From Acanthaster planci (taxonomy: Eukaryota; Echinodermata; Asteroidea; Valvatida; Acanthasteridae), in NCBI RefSeq assembly GCF_001949145.1, contig NW_019091362.1, forward strand, positions 1,999,622-2,014,480: 14,859 nucleotides of DNA, given 5' to 3'. Positions within the stretch are counted from its first letter, which is position 1; every line of letters starts with the position of its first letter. The notes below the pieces were generated by a model. The model was given only the letters and a program-made list of their open reading frames with translations. It had not been told where the DNA came from and did no database searches. Positions 8,670 to 14,859 of the stretch are shown one piece after another. The translations under genes were made by a program, and so were the position numbers.

Positions 8670-9690
8670 CCACTGGGCCTTACCAGGTACCAGCCAAGTT
8701 GCTGAAGTATGGCGGGTTTACCCTCGCAGCTGAGCTCCATAGCCTTCTGAATGCCTTTGGAGCCGTGCCACAGTCCTGGAAGGGTGCCAATATTGCTGAC
8801 ATCTATAAGCGAAAGGGCGTATGCGGAAACAGTCGTGTCGTATCGCTGTTATCCACTGCTGGAAATGTCTTAGCCTGAGTCATGTTGGACCGTTTGCTTT
8901 CCGAATTAAGAAGTGGACAATGTCTTTCCCGAGTCTCAGTGTGGCCTTTGTCGCGAGCGCTGGACTGAAGACATGATCTTTGTCATGCGCCAAATACAGG
9001 AAAAATGCGGGGACCAGCACTGCGACCTGTGCGCCGCCTTTATCGTTCTGAAAAAAAAGGCATTCGATACGCTTGACCTCGAGTTGCTGTGGGCGTTATT
9101 CACAAGATCGGCTGTCCTCTAAGGTTCACTGCCTGCTGAACGCTTTCCACGCCGACATGGCTGCCCGAGTACATTATTCCGGAAAGGTGTCAGCGTCGTT
9201 CCTTATTTCTATGGGCGTGAAACAGGGCTGTGGACTTGCTCCAGTCTTATTTAATCCATTCCTGGCCTTAGTGATGCGCGTGCTCTACTTTCACCGTGTG
9301 GGAGCAGGAGCTAAAAATAGCAACACCTTTGTTTACCTCGGTATGGAGCTATCTGATAATCTTGATCTCGGTGTGAAAATCCAACGAAGAAACTGTCGTG
9401 CTGCGTCAGCGTCAGCGTTTGTTAATCTCTCCCGTCGAGTCTCTCCCGCTGACCTTCGGTGCGAAAACGGCGGTCTTCAGTGTCGTTGGCGTGTCCATCC
9501 TCTTGTACGGCTGTGGGCCTGGACTCCGTACCGATTGCAAATCTGAACCCTGCAGGCGTACTACAACAGCTGCCTAGCTGCATCTTGGGAGAGCAATGGT
9601 GGCATGCCCCCACTGGACCACTGGAAGTTCTGCTGCTTCGCCGTCAGCTGCGATGGGTTGGCCACATACCTCGCCAAAAAAAACAAAAAC
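8670..9690 (+). mobile_element. Second LINE relic: RT fragments with the catalytic region deleted
   Basis: This is a decayed non-LTR retrotransposon in intron 2 on the + strand. Readable pieces in order are KLLKYGGFTLAAELHSLLNA (about 8697-8756), VPQSWKGANIADIYKRKG (about 8765-8818), SLLSTAGNVLA (about 8845-8876), FPESQCGLCRERWTEDMIFV (about 8925-8985), KKAFDTLDLELLW (about 9055-9092), MGVKQGCGLAPVLFNPFLAL (about 9211-9270), FVYLGMELSDNLDL (about 9331-9370) and LRRQLRWVGHIPRQ (about 9635-9677). These match the RT and C-terminal parts of the same broad LINE group as the element at 2460-6800, but it is a distinct family member. The stretch that should carry the YADD active site, between the PVLFN and FVYLG blocks, is missing. 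An A-rich tract at 9677-9697 marks the probable 3' end. Stops and frameshifts are frequent. Confidence 0.78.
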
Positions 9691-9934
9691 AACATTTTTT
9701 TCAAACTTGAAAACCTCTATGTAGGCCTGAAATTTGGAAATCTCTTATTCTTTTTGGATTATAAGTTTGATAAGAAGTGATAACACTGAAATAGAGATAA
9801 CACCGAGTTTAGCTCAGAAAGTCCACCGCGTCTGTTTTAGAAAGTCAAAAAGGCTGGACCAAAACCAATTTTGTAATGAAAGAGTTGTGTTCTGCTTATG
9901 ATTTCTCGAACTCCCTTTCTTCTTGCTCACTCAG

Positions 9935-10027
9935 AGGCGGATAAGCCAAATCCATGGTGGAGAGTGGACCTCGGAGAAGAGCACTGCATCAGCAAAATAC
10001 GAATTCTGAACCGGGGAGATTGCTGCA
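9935..10027 (+). CDS. Host gene exon 3: F-type lectin domain, middle part
   Basis: This 93-base phase 1-1 exon has its acceptor in a strong pyrimidine tract (ctttcttcttgctcactcag, ending at 9934) and donor GTAAGT at 10028. It encodes [18 protein letters not shown], the family's near-invariant 'N-P-W-W-R-V-D-L-G' strand, then [11 protein letters not shown]. The vicinal cysteines are typical of F-type lectins; in eel agglutinin such a pair forms a disulfide that packs against the sugar. The Arg of NRGD begins the R-x-D-x4-R fucose-binding motif, completed in the next exon. Confidence 0.9.
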
Positions 10028-10535
10028 GTAAGTCTTGAGCATCCAACGAATAAACAAGAATTAAAACACACATGTCATCTCTCCATTGATATCAAAAACC
10101 TAAGATATGGAAACGCTGTCAGTATTGGATTCCTCCTCAATCAAATTAGGTGGTCCAACAAACCAAAATCACATTTTCTTCCATATTGAATGAAAATGGA
10201 CAGATCCAAATCCAAATTTCCTTGGGGCATAAAAATTGGCCTTTGGGAGGTCAAAATGTTTCATTTAATCTATTTGGCACTTTTGAGGGGTAAAGCCACT
10301 TTAATTAGGGCATTTTTGCGATCATTTTGAAAGAAAAGATATGAAATAGGTCAAAAATTGACCCTCCTTTTTGGGGGGATCCATGGACCCTGTTGCCCCC
10401 TAGAATCTGCTCTTGAGGGTTTGGCCTCGTACAGCTTCATTACCTCCAATAGAAATTCCTCTAAATGAAAGCCATTTCATGTCTTTATGATATGTAAGGG
10501 TATTTTCCTCAATCTGACCTAATTTTGTAATACAG
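10028..10535. other. Intron 3: no gene recognised
   Basis: No coding or RNA signal was seen. It contains a local near-palindrome (ggtcaaaaattgacc, about 10350-10364). It is bounded by a GTAAGT donor and a TACAG acceptor. Confidence 0.6.
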
Positions 10536-10769
10536 GCGAACGTTTGAAGGGCGCAGTTGTTCGCGCTGGTGACAGCACAACAATCACCGACAACCCAACT
10601 TGTGGGTCGCCCGTGACTGCCAAGCAAGCCCAACCACTAGGCAGTACGATAGAGTTTACTTGTGAGCCAGCGTTCAGGGCGCGCTACGTTAGCGTGGATA
10701 TCCCCGGCAGAGCCACCCTGCAACTATGTGAAGTCACTGTGGAGGAGATACACCTTAGTCAGTGCCCAG
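10536..10769 (+). CDS. Host gene exon 4: F-type lectin domain, C-terminal half
   Basis: This 234-base phase 1-1 exon has acceptor TACAG (to 10535) and donor GTGAGT at 10770. It continues the lectin with SERLKGAVVRAGDS, TDNPTCGSPVT, IEFTCEPAFRARYVSVDIPG and TLQLCEVTV. With the preceding exon, the motif R-G-D-C-C-S-E-R fits the F-type lectin R-x-D-x4-R/K signature, and the partner His lies 28 residues before the first Arg. All three fucose-contacting positions therefore appear to be kept. Exons 2-4 together give 158 residues, close to the usual 140-160 for this domain. The family predicts binding to terminal fucose on self or microbial glycans; the actual ligand is unknown. The domain ends at the LSQCPG linker. 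Confidence 0.92.
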
Positions 10770-11658
10770 GTGAGTACTAGCTGGGAACGGTATCGTAGTT
10801 CTTTTCAGACTTACTTTGGCTAACTGGAGGATACCACTTCGTAAAGCTAGTTCTCAGGCAAAGATAACTTTGATTTATTCCGAATATGTCCGTGACACTA
10901 AACGCAAAGCTCCCTGACACTCCACATTAGTATTCAATGCCAGAAAAAGGCGACCAAGTCGTGAAGCCTAATTGTAGCAACTAGCCATGACGACCCCTGT
11001 TGTCATATTTGTAACGATCAGCTGTCGTCTTTCGTTTGACTCGGTCGATTCCGAAATCCCAGGGCTTAATAACAATACTGACAAGTCAAGTTTTGCAGAA
11101 AAACCTTTCTGTTGACCGGTTTCCAGTTCGACCAGCATTTTACAACTATTCAAAACGCAAAGGAATGTAGAAAGTAGTAACTTGCAAGAGTCTTGTCCAC
11201 GAGAATTATTTCCGGTATTTGGGGATGGGCTGTTATTAATGGTTCAGCATTGGTATGAAGGGGAAGGTTGCTATGTTGTCATCGTTGTCACTGTGTGTGG
11301 GTGAATTTTTTTTCATAACCCTAATTCGACATTTGTTAAATGGCTTTTAAATGCTTTGCCATCGCCACCTGAAGGGAATCCACCTACCGAGGACGATAGT
11401 ACAGTAACTTTCGCAGAGGTAGATGAAATAATGGTGTTGTAAACATGTGATATGACGAATGACAGACAGCCAAATGCAAAATGAAACGCGGTTATTGAAT
11501 GCCTTTTCTTTTAGTAAGAAAGGTTTGTACAGTAAGTGACTCTCAGCAGGCAAACGAGCCCCTGAAGTTATGGTTGGCAAACGACATGTTTTCATTAACA
11601 ACAAATCACACTTTTCTTTCAATTTGATATTAACAGATTCTAACGTGTCTTTTTTCAG
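10770..11658. other. Intron 4: no gene recognised
   Basis: This is an 889-base intron from a GTGAGT donor to a TTTTTTCAG acceptor. A short + strand frame at about 11303-11442 and a 108-codon - strand frame (11347-11673) show no family resemblance. Confidence 0.6.
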
Positions 11659-11742
11659 CCTGTCCGGATACACAATGTAGTCTGAACTGTCCGGGAGGTT
11701 TTGAAAGGGACGCGAACGGCTGCCAGATGTGTGATTGCGTAG
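11659..11742 (+). CDS. Host gene exon 5: antistasin-type cysteine module
   Basis: This 84-base phase 1-1 exon follows a very strong pyrimidine tract (gtgtcttttttcag) and ends at donor GTAAGT (11743). The 28 residues contain six cysteines as C-x4-C-x3-C-x10-C-x2-C-x-C, with the CPGGFERDANGC segment diagnostic of the antistasin family. These small disulfide-held modules occur in leech and Hydra serine-protease inhibitors and as single units in larger secreted proteins. Inhibition is a family-based guess: I cannot identify a reactive-site residue with confidence, and one module alone may be structural. It joins the lectin domain directly in phase. Confidence 0.88.
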
Positions 11743-11998
11743 GTAAGTACGACCACCGTTTCCAATGCAAACGAGAAAGAAATGCCAAACTCTTGTGTTG
11801 ATGATAACGGGAGAACTTGTCAGAGTAGAGTGGTTTGAACTCGAATCTTTCTTTCTCCAACCTCTTGGTTAACCGCTCCTTCTTACAATATGTTCCGTAT
11901 CAATCTAGGATATAGGCATTCCTATATTTGTTGCACAAACGGTCTACACGTTAGTGGTAATTGCGATTCCCGTGATCACAATTTCCTTAATTACCCAG

Positions 11999-12184
11999 AG
12001 ATCTCAGAAGACGACGAGGAAGAAGAACCTGATAAGGAAGGGAAAGTTTTTCAAACCGACGGAGGTAGCCACGAGCTCATCATCAGTCGTGAGGTTAACA
12101 GGAAGCTGGAACAGGAATTTGTCATCGACCGCAACGACCCGTTAGAGTTCACGCTGTTATCGTCCAGTGGAAACATCAAAATAG
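11999..12184 (+). CDS. Host gene exon 6: acidic segment plus unrecognised domain, N-terminal part
   Basis: This 186-base phase 1-1 exon has acceptor TTACCCAG (to 11998) after 'tttcctta' and donor GTAAGA at 12185. The reading frame stays open upstream to 11890, but the acceptor position and phase fix the exon start. It opens with a strongly acidic run (SEDDEEEEPDKEGK), then a segment free of cysteine that reads GSHELIISREVNRKLEQEF and DPLEFTLLSSSGNIKI, with alternating hydrophobic residues suggesting beta-strands. I do not recognise the family. The acidic run may act as a flexible linker or calcium-binding stretch and may pair with the basic tail further on; this is inference. Confidence 0.8.
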
Positions 12185-12312
12185 GTAAGAATCTCGATAT
12201 TCAGGAAAGGTTCGAGGCTAAAACACGTCACGTTTCCTCTGAGATTATCGAGTGGAGCTGCTGTTATAGTACCAAGTTTGATAGGTCGTCTTTCTTATTC
12301 TTTTTTTAATAG

Positions 12313-12594
12313 TTACGTTGATAACACACTTGGAAGTCCAGAATGATAAGGGCATGAAACTGAATTCCGTCAAATTTCCAAATTGGTGTATGAGCCATAA
12401 GAAGCTGAAATTTGCCGTGGATTTCATCACAACCGGCTTCAAGCTCCTGATTATAACATCATCCGGAGAGGAGAGATTACTGACTAAGTATATAAAAAAG
12501 AGCAACGAGAAGTTCACCTGCGAATCTCTGAAACTGAAAGCCCAGAAAAAGAAGAGGTGCAAAGTGGAATACAAACCAAGGAGAAGATGTCGAG
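12313..12594 (+). CDS. Host gene exon 7: unrecognised domain, C-terminal part, with basic end
   Basis: This 282-base phase 1-1 exon has a T-rich tract and ATAG acceptor (to 12312) and donor GTAAGA at 12595. It encodes 94 residues: THLEVQNDKGMKLNSVKFPN, NWCMSHKKLKFAVDFITTGF, LLIITSSGEERLLTKYIKKS, and then a Lys/Arg-rich end with QKKKRCKVEY and RRRCRG. There are four cysteines, two of them in the basic end. The KYIKKSNEKF and KPRRRC clusters resemble heparin- or glycosaminoglycan-binding patches. With exon 6 it forms a unit of about 156 residues that I cannot assign to any family. The element just after it in the intron is a MITE. Confidence 0.82.
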
Positions 12595-12652
12595 GTAAGA
12601 GGCTAATTGTCCTGACGGGTTTCAGGCTGTATAATACCCACTCTGCAAATAC

Positions 12653-12819
12653 GGGCCTTTCACAATGGAGTGCCTCCAAGAGTTTGCAGCGCGTTGGCTA
12701 ATCACAATGCGCGAAAATCTGTCCACCTAATGCGCAATTTGAAAGGGTCGGCAGATTTCGCGCGCTGTGATTGGCCAATGCGTTGCAAACTTTTGGAAGC
12801 TCACTATTGTGAAACGCCC
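12653..12819. mobile_element. MITE / foldback element, copy 2
   Basis: Terminal inverted repeats begin GGGCCTTTCACAATGG on the left and read back as GGGCGTTTCACAATAG on the right. They continue through AGTTTGCA, GCGTTGGC.AATCACA and GCGCGAAA into a short centre. The family matches copy 1 at 7976-8141 in both arms. TTTCGCGC lies at 12756-12763 and GCGCGAAA at 12709-12716. CCAAT is intact in the 3' arm (ATTGG 12770-12774) but is CTAAT in the 5' arm. The element starts about 58 bases after exon 7. I could not settle the target duplication. Confidence 0.82.
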
Positions 12820-12985
12820 GCTTTATGTTTTGACTGCAAAATGGCTTTATTTCAATATTTACAGGGGTGATGGGTGTTTCAATTAGATTTCCCCAATCTT
12901 TAAAGTTCTGACTATTGAAGACATTTTTCCGACAAATAATTTGATCAAATTATTTCTTTTAAACCACTCGAATAACTATTAATAG

Positions 12986-13030
12986 GAAAGTACGGAAAGT
13001 ATCTGAAGAAAAAGCACGGTAAAAGACGAG
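12986..13030 (+). CDS. Host gene exon 8: 45-base Lys-rich micro-exon
   Basis: This phase 1-1 micro-exon has acceptor ATTAATAG (to 12985) and donor GTAAGT at 13031. Joined to the G left by exon 7 it encodes GKYGKYLKKKHGKRR and leaves a G for the next codon. It is almost purely basic and contains the clusters KKKH and KRR, of the kind seen in polyanion-binding tails. Very short exons are easily missed by gene finders. The support here is the splice consensus on both sides, the length in whole codons, the shared phase, and the LKKKHG string repeated in exon 9. Confidence 0.75.
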
Positions 13031-13572
13031 GTAAGTTTTCCCACAAATGTTCTGTGAATTAATTTTGGTGCGAACATTGTGTTTAACACTGGTAGTTTCG
13101 TTTCGTTAATTCATTCATTAATCTCAAACAATGTTGGCAATTGACGTCCTTCAATGGTTGTAAAGCCAATTCTCAAAACGTATTTTGACTTATTTCATTC
13201 GCGTTTAAGCACGATTTCTTATTCAACTTAAAGGAAGTCTCTCCTTGTCCAACCAGAAAGTCCTTCCATTGAAAAATTGGAAACATGGCTTGGGCAACAA
13301 GATCTGGGAATTAACTGTTAACAACTGATTTCTTCAAAGACGGGGGTTGGAATACGCACCCCACGGCTGTAAGATGGGTTAACATCAGGATTAAAACTAC
13401 AGCCTTTGAAAATGCTTGGTTAACAATGATGGACATCAACACGCTTTACTCCAACATTTTTCTTGAACTTAATTATCCTGAACACTTTACTCTTTCCTTC
13501 TATTTAAACTTTCTTTTTATCAGTTAACAAGACGGAAATATAACCCAAAGAGAATGAACTTTCGTTTCATTT
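13031..13572. other. Intron 8, 5' part
   Basis: No gene was recognised. A pyrimidine tract with a possible acceptor (ctttttatcag, ending about 13524) is followed by an in-frame stop within a few codons in phase 1, so I do not call an exon there. Confidence 0.5.
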
Positions 13573-13735
13573 CCTGTTAGATGACATCAATCATATTAAG
13601 CAGAAAGGAAATAAAACGTCGTAGACTTGGTTTTTCTCTCACTTATATAATTTTCTTGATTGCAAATTAAATTGAAGCAAACAATTTGAGTTTGTATATG
13701 AGTAAAGTGGAAACACTGTTCCTATTTTATTGTAG
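13573..13735. repeat. Intronic tandem duplication, copy A (240-base period)
   Basis: This copy aligns without gaps to 13813-13975 at an offset of exactly 240 bases. Hand counting over 13621-13740 gives about 87 of 120 matches, including a 20-base identical block with TTTTTCTCTCACTTATATAA. It includes a decayed exon-like core after an acceptor-like tgttag. Confidence 0.85.
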
Positions 13736-13812
13736 AATAATTGAACATTTCTTGTTATCATTTAATAATTATAAAATGTAACCCGATAAAGAAGGAATGA
13801 TTTTTTTAATTT

Positions 13813-13975
13813 TTGTGCTGTAAGATATGGATCATTTTCAGCATAAAGAAAACAAACGTGTAAGCCTCTGTTTTTCTCTCACTTATATAACTTTCTAACA
13901 CATAACTTAATTCGGAGCAAAGAATTTGAATTTATACATGAGTAAAATAGGAGAACTGTTCCTATTCTATTTTCT
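13813..13975. repeat. Intronic tandem duplication, copy B
   Basis: This is the partner of 13573-13735. It shares the TTTTTCTCTCACTTATATAA block and ACTGTTCCTATT near its end. No third copy was found 240 bases up- or downstream. A possible micro-exon lies at its left side (13825-13857). Confidence 0.85.
13825..13857 (+). CDS. Candidate 33-base micro-exon (weak)
   Basis: A T-rich tract ending GTAAG (13820-13824) is followed by 33 bases that read in phase 1-1 as DMDHFQHKENK, up to GTGTAAG. Length, phase and His/Lys content agree with the flanking tail exons. The acceptor (AAG) and the donor (GTGTAA) are both weak. The paralogous position in copy A (13581-13617) is 37 bases, out of frame and with a poor donor. 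It may be an unused or rarely used exon, or chance. Confidence 0.2.
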
Positions 13976-14064
13976 ATAACAGATATATGACATTTGGCAG
14001 TGCAAAGCCTATTTCAAATATAATTTATATTAACATGGAGTCCATTTTCTTCCTTATTTCATAG

Positions 14065-14094
14065 AATCCCATTTGAAGAAGAAGCACGGTAGCA
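14065..14094 (+). CDS. Host gene exon 9: 30-base Lys/His micro-exon
   Basis: A strong pyrimidine tract (tttcttccttatttcatag) gives the acceptor (to 14064) and GTGAGT the donor at 14095. In phase 1-1 the exon encodes ESHLKKKHGS and leaves an A that the next exon completes to Ser. The LKKKHG core and its DNA (TTGAAGAAGAAGCACGGT) closely match exon 8 (CTGAAGAAAAAGCACGGT), which suggests exon duplication. Confidence 0.75.
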
Positions 14095-14340
14095 GTGAGT
14101 ATCACAGTTTAATCGATCCTGTGAAAAAATGTTTTGATTCCAATTTCTGTTGCCAAATTAATTTTAAACGACAACTTTAGACACTAATTTCTCGCACGTT
14201 GGATCTTTTACCGCTAGTGCCAAATAATGATGACCTGATCTGATGATTATCTAGCTGAATCACATTAAATGACATTACAATATACCATGACCACCCTTCA
14301 CCTTAGGAAACAATACTGAAAACTTAATTCAATCATTTTT

Positions 14341-14412
14341 TAAAACAAACAAACAAACAAACAACCCAACACCCCAACAACCCCCAACAAACAAACAAAC
14401 AAACAAACAAAA
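14341..14412. repeat. (AAAC)n microsatellite
   Basis: Runs of AAAC units flank a C-rich interruption (CCCAACACCCCAACAACCCCC) in the intron between exons 9 and 10. On the opposite strand it yields a meaningless Phe/Val/Cys/Leu frame. Confidence 0.9.
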
Positions 14413-14644
14413 CCACGTTTGGTTTCATCATTACGAAGCTTAGCATTTCTGATAGAATATTGACAAAACTTGGTACATCGCAAAAAAACTCAAATTTCTG
14501 TACAACAATCGCGTCCTGGTGTATCATCAAATCCATGAAATATACATACAATTTGTCTCTATTTTGTAGGTAGTGGTATTTAATTCATAAATTCAAAGAT
14601 TTTGAAAGGAAGAACCAGACAATATGTATTGTTTAATTTTGTAG

Positions 14645-14680
14645 GCTCCTCCTCTGGAAGGAAGAAACACCACAAGAAGA
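14645..14680 (+). CDS. Host gene exon 10: 36-base Ser/Lys/His micro-exon; gene continues beyond the window
   Basis: The acceptor TTTTGTAG (to 14644) follows a T-rich tract and the donor is GTGAGT at 14681. In phase 1-1, using the A from exon 9, it encodes SSSSGRKKHHKK and leaves an A for a further exon. No stop codon is reached, so the gene runs past the right edge. This is the third consecutive basic micro-exon and makes a tail of alternating Ser/Gly and Lys/His patches. Confidence 0.75.
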
Positions 14681-14859
14681 GTGAGTTGAATATATTTTTC
14701 GAGTAATCGGGTTTCAATATTAAATAATTCAAATGAGTAACTCTATTCTTCTTTAATTTTACACACTACATAATTGCCCATATTTATATTAACCTCGTAT
14801 TCGAAGGGGCGCTGTCTAAATATTTCCTACATAAATTGGATTTTCTACTCTCCCTAAAA
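14681..14859. other. Start of the next intron
   Basis: This is AT-rich sequence after the exon 10 donor. No further exon was seen before the window ends. Confidence 0.6.

Noticed and set aside
11303-11442. Short + strand frame in intron 4 reading like a peptide (TEDDSTVTFAEVDEIMVL then stop)
   Set aside because: It has no convincing acceptor at its start and would end the protein before the antistasin exon, which has strong splice sites. An alternative last exon cannot be excluded but has no support.
12318-12701. Extension of the exon 7 reading frame past 12594 into the MITE
   Set aside because: A consensus donor (GTAAGA) lies at 12595 and the further sequence is transposon inverted repeat.
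7976-12819. MITE pair as the ends of one large transposon spanning exons 2-7
   Set aside because: Each element has both of its own inverted arms, so they are two separate short insertions.
13525-13552. Possible exon after the tract ctttttatcag
   Set aside because: In phase 1 it meets a stop after six codons and has no donor before it.
14333-14551. Open frame on the - strand rich in Phe, Val, Cys and Leu
   Set aside because: It is the translation of the (AAAC)n microsatellite and its flank.

Overview
This is an intron-rich, AT-rich animal nuclear fragment. A marine invertebrate, most likely an anthozoan cnidarian such as a stony coral, fits best. The evidence is canonical GT/AG introns, an EGF / F-type lectin / antistasin domain mix, and LINE relics of the 'craniofacial development protein 2-like' kind with TAAA-type tails, all common in such genomes. 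The species is inference; the gene structure is read directly.

One host gene runs across the window on the + strand and is incomplete at both ends. I resolve ten exons: 158-271, 8242-8388, 9935-10027, 10536-10769, 11659-11742, 11999-12184, 12313-12594, 12986-13030, 14065-14094 and 14645-14680. They total 1251 bases, or 417 codons. Every exon starts and ends in phase 1, so all join in frame and any one can be skipped without a frameshift. The order is: an EGF-like module; a complete F-type lectin (eel-fucolectin/tachylectin-4) domain over three exons; one antistasin-type cysteine module; an unrecognised part of about 156 residues that begins acidic and ends basic; then a Lys/His-rich tail built from micro-exons of 45, 30 and 36 bases. 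The likely product is a secreted or extracellular-matrix lectin with a possible protease-inhibitor module and a polyanion-binding tail. The start, signal peptide and stop codon lie outside the window.

The first intron (272-8241, about 8 kb) is a transposon trap. It holds the 3' end of a CR1/L2-like LINE on the - strand (about 1317-2020), a long decayed endonuclease-plus-RT LINE on the + strand (about 2460-6800), and a 683-bp solo LTR (4394-5076) inside that LINE with a 4-bp target duplication. It also holds a diverged direct repeat (6900-7322) and a foldback/MITE element (about 7976-8141). A second LINE relic occupies intron 2 (about 8670-9690). A second copy of the MITE family lies just after exon 7 (about 12653-12819). 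The intron before exon 9 carries a 240-bp-period tandem duplication, and the last complete intron carries an AAAC microsatellite. I see no bacterial features, tRNA, rRNA or CRISPR array.
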